Positions 38,960 to 47,468 are shown, counted from the stretch's first letter. The stretch is 64,000 bases of DNA from Cyanobium sp. ATX 6F1 (GCF_024346315.1 NZ_JAGQCS010000002.1:186001-250000); one strand, 5' to 3'. Notes: generated by a model not told the origin, from the sequence alone. Program-made: numbers and translations.

Positions 38960-39309
38960 GCCCGCCGCTGTTCGCCCTCACCGGCCTCACCCTGGTGTTG
39001 CTGACGGCTGTGGCGACCGTGCCGGAGCTGCTGCGGGCGAACGAGCCCAGGGTGAACCTGCCTCCAGCCAAGGAGACCCGCGCTCCCTGGGTGGTGGTGC
39101 GCTCCGGGGGCGGCCGCTGGTTTCTCAATGGATCTCCGATCGAGGCTGGGGCCCTGGTCGCCAACCTGAACACCGCTCCACCGGGGGGAACGGTGCGCTT
39201 CCTGGCCTCCTCGGCCCTGGCCACCGGCGAGGTGAGCCGCTCCCTGGCCTGGCTGCGCCGGCAAAGCCGCCAGCCGGTGCTGCTGGAGCTCGCCCAGAAC
39301 CCGCGATGA
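38956..39309 (+). CDS. ExbD-like protein 1
   Basis: 117 residues, GTG start overlapping the ExbB stop. One N-terminal membrane helix (LFALTGLTLVLLTAVATV) then a periplasmic domain starting NEPRVNLPPAKET, the place where ExbD has xxINVTPLVDVML/LPxAxS. The later DGxPVxxxxL-like strand is LNGSPIEAGALVANL. It is divergent: the conserved membrane Asp of ExbD is absent from the helix as read. Confidence 0.65.
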   Translation: MSPPLFALTGLTLVLLTAVATVPELLRANEPRVNLPPAKETRAPWVVVRSGGGRWFLNGSPIEAGALVANLNTAPPGGTVRFLASSALATGEVSRSLAWLRRQSRQPVLLELAQNPR

Positions 39310-39698
39310 GCCCCTTCAACCCCACGGTCAACAGCGCCACCGGCGCTACCGGGAGCCTCGATGGCCTTGCCTACGGGGCCCTCTCCACGGCCCTGGTCCT
39401 GCTGGCGGCGGGGCTCCTGGTGGTGCCCCAGCTCCTCGCCCTGCGGCCCGCCCACAGGGGGGTGGTGGCGCTGCACCTGGCCGCTGACGGCGGCCTGCGG
39501 CTCTGGAACCGCCCGATCACCCCCCAGCAGCTGCCCCAGGTGTTGCGGGAGGCTGGTCGGATCAGCCCCAAAGCCCGGATCCGGCTGATCCCTGACCCCG
39601 CCACCCCCTGGGGGGTGGTGCAGTCCGTTCTTCCCATGCTCGAACTCGGTGTCCTTCCTTTCGAAGTTCAACTTCCCCGATCCCCGGCCCAACCTTGA
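39306..39698 (+). CDS. ExbD-like protein 2
   Basis: 130 residues, ATG overlapping the previous stop by 4 bp. One membrane helix (ALSTALVLLAAGLLVVPQLLAL) and a periplasmic domain with HLAADGGLRLWNRPITPQQL, which parallels the ExbD strand-turn DGxxxxNxxPV, and a closing SVLPMLELGVLPFEVQ. Again no Asp in the helix. Position and topology make a second ExbD-like partner the best guess. Confidence 0.6.
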   Translation: MSPFNPTVNSATGATGSLDGLAYGALSTALVLLAAGLLVVPQLLALRPAHRGVVALHLAADGGLRLWNRPITPQQLPQVLREAGRISPKARIRLIPDPATPWGVVQSVLPMLELGVLPFEVQLPRSPAQP

Positions 39699-39732
39699 GC
39701 GCTTCGTCCCGCGGTCTTGGGCCGCTCGGCTC

Positions 39733-40560
39733 ATGGCGGCCAAGCCCTCACCGGCGTTAATGGCCCGTTGGCCCGGGCCCTGGCGTGCCCTGGCCCTGCC
39801 CGTGGGCGTCGCCGTGGCGCTCCATGCCCTGGGGCTTGCGGGGGCCACCCTGGTCGAGTCCAGGCGCCCCACGCCGGCGCTGCTCACCAGCGGCGACGAC
39901 ACCCCGGAACTGTTGCGCTTCAGCCGCCGTGCCAGCCAGGTGTCGGGCCAGCTCACGAGCCAGGGCCAAGCTCCGAACCTGAGCCTGGTGCCCTTGCCCC
40001 TGGACAGCACCCTGCCGCCACCGCCCCCCGACCTGGCCTTCCTGGGCCAGGCCGGGGGACCCCCCGGCGGCAAAGCCGCCAAGGGCGGCGCCCGAGTCGC
40101 TTCCCCCAAATCAGCCAGCGGATCCCCAGCGCCCACGGCGCCGCCCCCCCTGCGCCTGGGAGAGCTGGTGACGGCGGAGCGGGCTTCCCTGGAGGGACTT
40201 CCCAGCGATCCGCTTGTCGCCTTCAAGCTCGCCGCTGCCCTCGCCGCCCGTTCGGACAGCGCGGTCGACTCCCCGGTCCCCGACAAAGCCGCCGAAGCGA
40301 TCGCCCGGCGCCAGCTCAAGCTGACCGCTGGCGGCGAAAAACCCTTCCTGCTGCTCTGGAAACAGGCACGTCCCCTGACCGGGCGCCCAGCGGCCCTGGA
40401 GGAACTGCCCGAAGGGGTGGAGGTGCGCAGCCTGAGTCTGGCCGCCGTGCGCCGTCAGGGTCTGAGGCAACCCCACGGCCTCTCGATCAGTTACGGAACA
40501 AGCCTGCTGCTGCTATGGGTGGAGGGCGAGGAGCTCTGGCTGATCCAGCAAAAGAGCTGA
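39733..40560 (+). CDS. TonB-like periplasmic-spanning protein
   Basis: About 275 residues from ATG 39733 (open to GTG 39649). One N-terminal membrane helix (WRALALPVGVAVALHALGLAGATL), then a long Pro/Ala/Gly/Ser-rich linker (PPPPPDLAFLGQAGGPPGG) and a folded C-terminus (PFLLLWKQARPLTGRP, LWVEGEELWLIQ). Topology fits TonB/TolA; the C-terminal sequence is not a recognisable TonB domain. Last gene of the operon. Confidence 0.6.
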   Translation: MAAKPSPALMARWPGPWRALALPVGVAVALHALGLAGATLVESRRPTPALLTSGDDTPELLRFSRRASQVSGQLTSQGQAPNLSLVPLPLDSTLPPPPPDLAFLGQAGGPPGGKAAKGGARVASPKSASGSPAPTAPPPLRLGELVTAERASLEGLPSDPLVAFKLAAALAARSDSAVDSPVPDKAAEAIARRQLKLTAGGEKPFLLLWKQARPLTGRPAALEELPEGVEVRSLSLAAVRRQGLRQPHGLSISYGTSLLLLWVEGEELWLIQQKS

Positions 40561-40640
40561 AGCGTCGCCGACCTCCTTAGGTTGCAGGTGTTGACTCGAT
40601 CCGATGGGGATCTCCCTGGTGGTGCGCTGGCAGGCCGGTT

Positions 40641-40745
40641 CAGGGCAGCCCCTGGCTCTCGGTGCTGATCCCCGCCCGCGATGAGGAGCGCACAGTGCCC
40701 CACCGGCTGCTTCGGCTGCTGGCCGCCCTGCGGCTCTACAGGTGA
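40641..40745 (+). pseudogene. N-terminal remnant of a family-2 glycosyltransferase
   Basis: A frame reads GSPWLSVLIPARDEERTVPH, the usual start of a GT2 domain (xxSVxIPARNEExxI), then LLRLLAALRLYR and a stop. Only about 34 codons remain, with no start or downstream GT2 sequence, so it is a truncated relic next to the GMC gene's end. Confidence 0.45.
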
Positions 40746-40761
40746 GGCCGCTCCAGGGAGC

Positions 40762-42276
40762 TCAGAGCACCCGTTTGAGGTGCTCCGCCAGCCGCAGGGC
40801 CAGGGCGATCACCGTGAGCCCGGGCCCGACGCTGGGGCAGCTCGGGAACACGCTGGCATCGGCCATGTAGAGGTTCACCAGCTGATGGCTCCTGCCGTGG
40901 AGATCCACCACGGAGGCGGTGGGATCGCTGCCCATGCGGGCGGTGCCGCAGGCGAAGCCCAGCACCGCCAGCGGCGACTCGCCGCGGGGATGAAGCGGAA
41001 AGGCCCGCACCACCGTGGTGGCGGGGTCCGCTTCCAGGGCCTTGATCGTGGACAGCCAGCGGTAGACGAGACGGTCGTGGGCCTCGCGGTTGTTGGCGGT
41101 GTAGGTGATCTGCACGCCCTCGCCCCGCAGGCTCACCCGGTTGGCGGGATCGGGCCTGACGCCGCTGCTGGCCCACCAGCTCACCGTGCGCACCGCCAGC
41201 TGCTCCAGCACGGCCTTGGGCAAAAGCCGCGTGACCAAGGAAAGCAGGGGCGGCGATTCGGCGAACAGCGGATCCTGGAGCACACCGCCACCGTTGCGGA
41301 TCTGCCCCAACGGCACGCACACGTTCTTGTCGCCCCAGTAGTAGTCGTTGATGGCCAGACCACAGCCGTAGCGGCCGGAATCGGGCTGGGCCGCCAACTG
41401 CAGGATCGAGGAGAGCTGGGGCTTCATCAGGTTGCGGCCCACCTGGCCCGAACCGTTGGCCAGCCCATCGGGATGCTGGTCGTTGTGGGAGCGCAGCAGC
41501 AGAGCAGCGGTGTTGATCGCACCGGCCGCCAGGACCACCACATGGCCGTTGAACAGCCAGTTCTGGCCGTCGATCTCCGCCTGCACCCCCTTGACCTCGC
41601 GGCCACTGGGGTTGACGTGCAGCCGCGTCACCCGGGCCCCCGTGCGCAGGGTCACCCGTTGGGAGGCCACGGCCCCATCCACCCCGAAGCGCTCGGCGTC
41701 GCCGCTGGGATCAAGCTGCGACATCGACCAGCTGATCGGAGGGTCATAGGCGGTGACACCGAGGCGGGCCAGGTCGGTGCGCAGGCTCTCGAGGATCGGT
41801 TCAAGCGGCCGGGGTGGATGCAGATACTCCCCCGTGCGCGGCGGCTCGGTGGGGTCGACGCCCTGGCGCCCGTGCACCCGATAGAGCCGTTCGGCGCGGT
41901 CGTAGTGGGGGGCTAGATCGGCGTAGCTGAGCTCCCAGCCCGCACAGGAACCATCGAGATGGCGCTGGGGGGCGAAGTCCCGCTCGCGGAAGCGCTCGAG
42001 CACCCCACCCCAGATCTTGGTGTTGCCCCCGAGGGCGTAGATCATCTGGGGCGGAAAGGGATCGCCATCGGTGCCGAACCACTGCTCGCCGGGGTGATAG
42101 CGGGTGTTGCGGATCAGATCGACATCCGCCAGGTTCTGATCGGTCAGGGCCATGGCGCCGCCCCGTTCCAGCACCAGCACGCTCTTGCCGCTCTCAGCCA
42201 GGGCTCCCGCCAGGGTGCCGCCGCCGGCGCCGGTGCCGATCAGGATCAGGTCATAGGTGTGGTCGTCGATGATCAC
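40762..42276 (-). CDS. GMC-family FAD oxidoreductase with altered active-site positions
   Basis: 504 residues. FAD-binding start YDLILIGTGAGGGTLAGALA followed by VLVLERGG, and the GMC C-terminal block with GTARMGSDPTASVVD and NLYMADASVFPSCPS. The GMC family oxidises alcohols or sugars. The two catalytic positions are changed: the His two residues before the Gly of GT (HxxGT in choline oxidase-type enzymes) is Phe (FACGT), and the Asn/His of NPxLT is Gly (VGPGLTV). It is 12 bp after ctaE, the last gene of the oxidase operon. Confidence 0.85.
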   Translation of the reverse strand: MIIDDHTYDLILIGTGAGGGTLAGALAESGKSVLVLERGGAMALTDQNLADVDLIRNTRYHPGEQWFGTDGDPFPPQMIYALGGNTKIWGGVLERFRERDFAPQRHLDGSCAGWELSYADLAPHYDRAERLYRVHGRQGVDPTEPPRTGEYLHPPRPLEPILESLRTDLARLGVTAYDPPISWSMSQLDPSGDAERFGVDGAVASQRVTLRTGARVTRLHVNPSGREVKGVQAEIDGQNWLFNGHVVVLAAGAINTAALLLRSHNDQHPDGLANGSGQVGRNLMKPQLSSILQLAAQPDSGRYGCGLAINDYYWGDKNVCVPLGQIRNGGGVLQDPLFAESPPLLSLVTRLLPKAVLEQLAVRTVSWWASSGVRPDPANRVSLRGEGVQITYTANNREAHDRLVYRWLSTIKALEADPATTVVRAFPLHPRGESPLAVLGFACGTARMGSDPTASVVDLHGRSHQLVNLYMADASVFPSCPSVGPGLTVIALALRLAEHLKRVL

Positions 42277-42288
42277 GGCATCACTCCT

Positions 42289-42906
42289 TCAGCGCCAGAC
42301 GTAGAGGAGCAGAAACAGCGCGATCCAGATCACATCGACGAAGTGCCAGAACAAGGAGGCGGCCACCACTCCCTGCTCACCGCCGTCGTAGTTGCCGGGA
42401 AGAAACGACCTCACCAGCATCAGGGCCATCAGCAGCACCCCCGTGGCCACGTGCAGGCCATGGAAGCCCGTGAGCAGGTAGAAGGTGCCGCCGAAGGTGC
42501 CGGAGGTGAAGCCGAAGCTCAGGGATTGCCATTCCAGCGCCTGGCCGTAAAGGAAGTAGGCCCCCATGGCCATGGTCAGCAGCCAGAAGGCGCGGAAGCC
42601 CCAGAGGGAACCGCGGTGCTTGAACCACTCCGCCAGAACGATCGTGCCCGAACTCGACACCAGGACCACCGAGTTGATCAGGGGGGTGCGCCACTCGAGC
42701 CCCTCCACCCCCGGCGGCAGCCAGTCACTGGCCGAGAGCTTCAAGACGGCGTAGCCGCTGAAGAAGGCCAGAAAGATGACACTCTCTGAGCACAGAAAAA
42801 TGATGAACCCCGTGAGTGTGTGATTGCCATGGGCGGCATGGCCGCCATGGGATGGGGCAGCTTCGAGGGAGGCGGAGGCCTCAGCTGGAGCGGGAGTGGA
42901 ACTCAT
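42289..42906 (-). CDS. ctaE: Heme-copper oxidase subunit III
   Basis: 205 residues with a His-rich leader (SHGGHAAHGNHT) and five membrane helices. Family marks are FLCSESVIFLAFFSGYAVLK with the conserved Glu, TFYLLTGFHGLHVATGV, and a final FWHFVDVIWIALFLLLYVW. Subunit III stabilises proton uptake in the catalytic subunit. Overlaps ctaD by 4 bp. With CuA-less subunit II this is the ARTO-type enzyme (ctaE-II). Confidence 0.93.
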   Translation of the reverse strand: MSSTPAPAEASASLEAAPSHGGHAAHGNHTLTGFIIFLCSESVIFLAFFSGYAVLKLSASDWLPPGVEGLEWRTPLINSVVLVSSSGTIVLAEWFKHRGSLWGFRAFWLLTMAMGAYFLYGQALEWQSLSFGFTSGTFGGTFYLLTGFHGLHVATGVLLMALMLVRSFLPGNYDGGEQGVVAASLFWHFVDVIWIALFLLLYVWR

Positions 42907-44594
42907 GCCCTCACCGCCAGCAGCGCCAGGGCCTGCTCAATCTCCTCCTGGTGCTCCACCAGGGGCCTGCCGGTGCCGTAGCCGTAGGGCGCACTGATCA
43001 CCGTGGGCACATCATCCTCGAAGTTCTCCAATGGCGGCGGCGAGGGCAGCAGCCACTCCAGACCGATCGCCCGCCAGGGGTTGGCGCCGGCGCGCTCGCC
43101 GCGCACCACCGAGCTGACCATGTTGATCAGGAAGGGAATGATCGAGACCCCCAGCAGGAAAGCGCCGAGGCTGGCGAGCACGTTCCAGAAGGCGAACTCC
43201 GGGTCGTAGGAGGACACCCGCCGTGGCATGCCCATCAACCCCAGGGGGTGCATGGGCAGGAAGTTGAGGTTGGCGCCCACAAACGTGAGCAGGCAGTGGA
43301 GCTTGCCGAGGCCCTCGTAGGGCATGCGGCCGGTGAACTTGGGAAACCAGTGGTAGATCGCCGCGAAGATGCCCATCACGGCGGCGCCGTAGATCACGTA
43401 GTGGAAATGGCCCACCACGAAGTAGGTGTTGTTGACGTGGATGTCGATCGGCACCGTGGCCAGCATGATGCCGGTGATGCCGGCAAACACGAAGTTGACC
43501 AGCCCCCCCAGGCAGAACAACATCGGTGTGGTGAGCTGCAGCTTGCCGCCCCAGAGCGTGGCCAACCAGGCGAACACCTTCACGCCGGTGGGTACGGCGA
43601 TCAGCATCGTGGTGACCATGAACAGATCGCGCATCCACTGGCTCACGCCACTGGGGAACATGTGGTGCACCCACACCACTAAGCCCAGGCCCACGATCAC
43701 GAACGAGGCGATCGCCACAAAGGGATAGCCGAACAGCGGCTTGCGGGCATAGACGGGAAACAGCTCCGAGAAGATGCCGAACACCGGCAGGATGATCACA
43801 TACACCGCCGGATGCGAATAGAACCAGAAGAAGTGCTGATAGAGCACCGGATCACCACCGCCGGTCGGGTCGTAGAACGTGGTGCCCACGGTGAGATCGA
43901 GCAGCAGCATCACGGCGCCGCCGGTGAGCGCCGGCAGGCCGATCAGTTGGATCGTCTGGGCCGCCAGGGCCGTCCAGCAGAAGATCGGCATCCGGAACAG
44001 GCCCATCCCAGGGGCGCGCATGCGCAGGATCGTGGTCACGAAATTGAGGGCGCCCAGGATGGAAGAGATACCGGAGAGGGCCACGGCCAGGATCCAGAGG
44101 GATTCACCGTTGATCAGGTGGCCCAGGGGGTTCTGTACGCTCACCGGCGGGTAGGACCACCAGCCCGCCGAAGCCGGTCCGCCGGGGACGAAGAAGCTGG
44201 CGATCAGCACCAGCCCGAAGACGGGAAACATCCAGAACGCCACCGCATTCAGGCGCGGGAAGGCCATGTCCGGGGCGCCAATCATCACAGGGATCAGCAG
44301 GTTGTTGAGCCCGTTCAGCACCGGAAAGGTGAACAGGAACAACATGATCGTGCCGTGCATGGTGTACAGGCCGTTGTAGACCGTGCGGTCGACCAGATCG
44401 GCCGCCGGGGTGAGCAGTTCGCCCCGCATCACCATCGCCAGGAAGCCCCCGATCAGGAAGAAGGCAAAGGAGAGCACCACGTATTGGATGCCGATCACCT
44501 TGGCGTCGGTGCAGAAGCTGAAGTACCGCAACCACGACGGCGGCGATGGCTTCGGTGGAGATGGGCTGGGGCTGGTGGGGGAGAGGACGGTCAT
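42903..44594 (-). CDS. ctaD: Heme-copper oxidase subunit I, A2-type
   Basis: 563 residues with 12 membrane helices. Heme and CuB ligands are in MHGTIMLFLF, WFYSHPAVYVIILP, WVHHMFPSG and VGHFHYVIYGA. The YSHPxVY motif, without the Glu of GHPEVY, places it in the A2 group of heme-copper oxidases. It reduces oxygen to water and pumps protons. Start MTVLSPTSPSPSPPKPS, 3 bp from ctaC. Confidence 0.95.
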   Translation of the reverse strand: MTVLSPTSPSPSPPKPSPPSWLRYFSFCTDAKVIGIQYVVLSFAFFLIGGFLAMVMRGELLTPAADLVDRTVYNGLYTMHGTIMLFLFTFPVLNGLNNLLIPVMIGAPDMAFPRLNAVAFWMFPVFGLVLIASFFVPGGPASAGWWSYPPVSVQNPLGHLINGESLWILAVALSGISSILGALNFVTTILRMRAPGMGLFRMPIFCWTALAAQTIQLIGLPALTGGAVMLLLDLTVGTTFYDPTGGGDPVLYQHFFWFYSHPAVYVIILPVFGIFSELFPVYARKPLFGYPFVAIASFVIVGLGLVVWVHHMFPSGVSQWMRDLFMVTTMLIAVPTGVKVFAWLATLWGGKLQLTTPMLFCLGGLVNFVFAGITGIMLATVPIDIHVNNTYFVVGHFHYVIYGAAVMGIFAAIYHWFPKFTGRMPYEGLGKLHCLLTFVGANLNFLPMHPLGLMGMPRRVSSYDPEFAFWNVLASLGAFLLGVSIIPFLINMVSSVVRGERAGANPWRAIGLEWLLPSPPPLENFEDDVPTVISAPYGYGTGRPLVEHQEEIEQALALLAVRA

Positions 44595-44597
44595 CGC

Positions 44598-45557
44598 TCA
44601 GGCGTCGTGGGGGAGAGAAGCGGAGCCGGGAACATTCACCAGGGGCGGCGGCGCGGGGGGCACCGTGGCCCAGCGGATTCCCCCCGCCGGCTGACGCGTG
44701 AGCCGCTCGGCCTCCTCAACGGCCAGGCTCAGGCCCGGTTGCAGGGGCTGGTGGGCGGCGGCCACGAGCCAGGAGGCGAAGGCCTCGGGGGGCTCCACCA
44801 CCACATCGGCCTGGTTGGCGGCGAACCAGGCACCGCTGAACTGGGAATCCCGCAGCCGGTAGCGGCCGCTGCGGGTGGGGGTGAGCGAGAAATCGATCGC
44901 ACGGCCCGGCACCACGTCCTGCTTGAGGCGGAAGGCGGGCACGTAGAAGCCATGCAGCACGTCCGGGGAGGTGAGCACGAAGGTGACGGGCTGATCCAGG
45001 GGCAGGTGCAGCTCGGTGGAGGAGACCTGCGCCCGCGGGTAGCGGAACTCCCAGGACCACTGGCGGGCGATCACCTCGATCCGCAAAGGACCCGTGTCCT
45101 CAGGCGCCCCAGGGCTGCGGTCGCTGGCCTCGATCACCGCCCCAGGGCCAACTGCAGCCCCAGCCCCAGCCGCAGCTCCAGAGCCGTGCACGTGCTCCAT
45201 CGGCCCCAGCACCCCGAGCTCACGGTTCACGCGGATGCTCACCACCGCGATCGCCATCACGATCACCAGCGGAATCACCGTCCAGACGATCTCCAGCCGC
45301 GTGTTGCCCTCCATCGGCGGGCCGTCCTCCTGGTCGTACTTCTCGGCGCGGTTGAACAGCAGCACCCAGAGCAGCACCGAGAGCACCCCGAGAAACACGA
45401 AGCTGCCGATCGCGGTCTCGAGGCTGAACAGCCCATCCACCAGCGGCGCGGCATTGGAGGCCTGCACAGGGAACCAGCGGTAGGACTGCTCCCCCATCCA
45501 GAGGCTGGCGAGCACCAGTACCACCAGCCAGAGGCCAAGCAGCAGCCAACGGATCAC
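44598..45557 (-). CDS. ctaC: Heme-copper oxidase subunit II lacking CuA ligands (ARTO-type)
   Basis: 319 residues from GTG 45557, overlapping the DUF2231 gene by 4 bp. An N-terminal helix (WLLLGLWLVVLVLASLWMG), a second helix with FVFLGVLSVLLWVLLF, then VIARQWSWEFRYP and the cupredoxin domain. The His of DVLHGFYVP (His202) remains, but the CxExC...H...M cluster reads DSQFSG...F..N: the two Cys are Asp237 and Ser241, Glu is Gln239, His is Phe245 and Met is Asn248. Without CuA it cannot take electrons from cytochrome c. Cyanobacterial ARTO subunits II share this loss and are thought to accept electrons from quinol. Confidence 0.92.
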   Translation of the reverse strand: MIRWLLLGLWLVVLVLASLWMGEQSYRWFPVQASNAAPLVDGLFSLETAIGSFVFLGVLSVLLWVLLFNRAEKYDQEDGPPMEGNTRLEIVWTVIPLVIVMAIAVVSIRVNRELGVLGPMEHVHGSGAAAGAGAAVGPGAVIEASDRSPGAPEDTGPLRIEVIARQWSWEFRYPRAQVSSTELHLPLDQPVTFVLTSPDVLHGFYVPAFRLKQDVVPGRAIDFSLTPTRSGRYRLRDSQFSGAWFAANQADVVVEPPEAFASWLVAAAHQPLQPGLSLAVEEAERLTRQPAGGIRWATVPPAPPPLVNVPGSASLPHDA

Positions 45558-46141
45558 GGCAGCGCCTCCCGCAGGTCGGCACCGGAGGCCAGCAACTGGA
45601 CTGCGGTGATGTGCACCCCGAACTCCGCCGCCAGCTGGGCCCCGAGGGTGCCATGCAAACCCATGAGCACCGCGATGCCCAGGCCGGCCAGCAGGTAGCT
45701 CCATTGCACCTGGCGGCCCATGTCCTTGCGCCAGGCGAAGCGCTGGAAGCCGCGCCAGAGCGCCATCAGCGCGATCAGCAGAAGCAGGGCCACGCCGCCC
45801 ACCCCATGCCAGAGCATCGTCACCTGGCTGCCGAGGCCGAAGGGGCTGAGCACCCCTTCGAGCGGTTCGGCCAGCAACATCTCATAGAAGCCACTGGCGA
45901 CGGTGAAAAAGCTGAGCAGAACGCTGGCCAGCAGGTTGTACCAGCCCACATCGTGGAAGCCGGCGCGCGTGACCGGCAGGGCCAGGAAACGGAACAGCCG
46001 CTTCTCGAAGGGGTAGAGGGCGCCGATGATGTCGAAGCCGATGGCGACGGCATAGAGGCCGATGCTCAGATGCACCAGGTTGGGGTGAATCGGCAGGCCG
46101 TAGGGCAGGCCGTTGGGGCCGAAGGCCAGCTCAGGACCCAT
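45554..46141 (-). CDS. DUF2231-like membrane protein 1
   Basis: 195 residues, about four membrane helices. Starts MGPELAFGPNGLPYGLPIHPNLVHLSIGL with the His-Pro-x-x-Val-His motif of DUF2231; later helices carry WHGVGGVALLLLIALMAL and GIAVLMGLHGTLGAQL. Several His residues face the membrane ends and might bind heme; this is inference. It is the second gene of the ARTO operon. Confidence 0.82.
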   Translation of the reverse strand: MGPELAFGPNGLPYGLPIHPNLVHLSIGLYAVAIGFDIIGALYPFEKRLFRFLALPVTRAGFHDVGWYNLLASVLLSFFTVASGFYEMLLAEPLEGVLSPFGLGSQVTMLWHGVGGVALLLLIALMALWRGFQRFAWRKDMGRQVQWSYLLAGLGIAVLMGLHGTLGAQLAAEFGVHITAVQLLASGADLREALP

Positions 46142-46638
46142 CAGACCAGCCCCCGTCGCAGGGCATCCACCACCGGCACCGTGTGCAGGCCGTAGACCCA
46201 GATCAGTCGATCCCCCAGCACCACCTGCACCACCACGAGTGCGCTCAGCAACGCGCCCGCCCCGAGGAACGCCACGGGGAGTTGCTTGGGATCCCGCAGC
46301 CGGATCACGTAGCGCCAGGCCGTGAGCACCGAGAGCACTCCCGCCAGGGCCCAGCCCAGGGTGGTGTGCTGATTGAGCAGTTCCCGCGAGGCGCCGTAGG
46401 GGTTGGCCAAGCCCGCTTCGATCGAGCCAATGATGATCGCCACGAAGATGGTGGCGGTGGATACCAGCAGGTTCCAGAAACTCACCTCCAGCAGGGCCGG
46501 ACGCTTGGCCACCAGGGCGATCAGATCAAACACGACCACCATCAGGGCCGAGGCGATCACGAAATGCACCACGATCGGGTGCAGCGTGTCGGGCCACGGC
46601 AGGTTGTGGTCGTTGAGGGCCGGTAGCAGCTCGAGCAT
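46141..46638 (-). CDS. DUF2231-like membrane protein 2
   Basis: 165 residues, four membrane helices. DTLHPIVVHFVIASALMVV is the DUF2231 signature; then LLNQHTTLGWALAGVLSVL and VQVVLGDRLIWVYGLH. It is the first gene of the ARTO operon, overlapping the next by 1 bp. A pair of DUF2231 genes ahead of the oxidase implies a role in electron delivery or assembly, which is not proven. Confidence 0.85.
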   Translation of the reverse strand: MLELLPALNDHNLPWPDTLHPIVVHFVIASALMVVVFDLIALVAKRPALLEVSFWNLLVSTATIFVAIIIGSIEAGLANPYGASRELLNQHTTLGWALAGVLSVLTAWRYVIRLRDPKQLPVAFLGAGALLSALVVVQVVLGDRLIWVYGLHTVPVVDALRRGLV

Positions 46639-46769
46639 GGACCGCTCCCGCCTGGTCGCGCGTTCTCTCAGTGTGTCGGCAGTCGCAGGCCACTGCGGGC
46701 AATGTCACCAAAAGGCTTCACGGTTGCGGCTCTTAGGCTGCTGCCTACTTACAACCGGCCTTCTCGATC

Positions 46770-47210
46770 GTGCTGCCGTTCGTCTCGGCGACGGCGCTGA
46801 CGATCGCCATCGGCGGGGTGGCGATCGCCGCCGGGGTGGCCCAGTTTCTGCGGCTCACCGGCGAGGCGGAGCTGAACGGCAAGCTCTTCCGTGGCCTCTC
46901 GGGCCTCTTTTATCTGGCCACAGGCGCCTGGATCCTGATCCACCCAATCGACAGCGAGGTGAGCCTGACCCTGCTGGTGGGCCTGCTGCTGGTGTTCGAG
47001 GGGGTGATGGAGCTGGCGGGCGCCGCCTCCATTGCCGGTCAGGCGCGGGGACTGGTGATCGTCGATGGGGTGGTGACGGCGATCCTGGGCGGGCTGCTGG
47101 TGGCCGAGTGGCCGAGCGACAGCCTCTGGGCGATCGGCACCCTGTTTGGCGTGGCCCTGTTCTTCTCGGCGATCAACCTGATCACGGCACCCACCGCTCC
47201 CGCCGCCTGA
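46770..47210 (+). CDS. HdeD/DUF308-like membrane protein
   Basis: 146 residues from GTG 46770, about five hydrophobic segments: TIAIGGVAIAAGVAQFLRL, KLFRGLSGLFYLATGAWIL, LTLLVGLLLVFEGVMELAG, VVTAILGGLLVAEWP, LFGVALFFSAINLI. The repeat of GxxxxxxGxWxLxxP-type helices is the HdeD/DUF308 pattern. Family members are usually longer at the N-terminus by one helix; an in-frame TAG lies just upstream, so the gene may be 5'-truncated. Confidence 0.7.
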   Translation: MLPFVSATALTIAIGGVAIAAGVAQFLRLTGEAELNGKLFRGLSGLFYLATGAWILIHPIDSEVSLTLLVGLLLVFEGVMELAGAASIAGQARGLVIVDGVVTAILGGLLVAEWPSDSLWAIGTLFGVALFFSAINLITAPTAPAA

Positions 47211-47240
47211 ACATGGGGGGACCAGCAGGTCCTGGCGGGG

Positions 47241-47468
47241 TCAGGACTGGCAGTTCTTGCCCCAGGTCTGGGTGCAGGTGCCGTCGTCGTTGCAGGCCAC
47301 CGCTTTGATCGGTCGATCGAAGCGCTCGGAGAAGGCCTGCTGCACGATCGCCGAGGGGGCTTCGCCCTTGAAGACCTTGGTGGCTTTGCAACTGGCCTGG
47401 GCCAGGGCCGCAGGTGCGAGCAAGGGGATCGTGAGCAGGGGCAGGAGCAGGAGACGTCGCACGGGCAC
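47241..47468 (-). CDS. Small secreted cysteine-containing protein
   Basis: 75 residues from GTG 47468 (GTG 47462 also possible). A typical signal peptide (RRLLLLPLLTIPLLAPAALAQ) precedes a 52-residue mature part with four Cys (SCKATKVF, VACNDDGTCTQTW, KNCQS), likely two disulfides. No family recognised. Confidence 0.65.
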   Translation of the reverse strand: MPVRRLLLLPLLTIPLLAPAALAQASCKATKVFKGEAPSAIVQQAFSERFDRPIKAVACNDDGTCTQTWGKNCQS

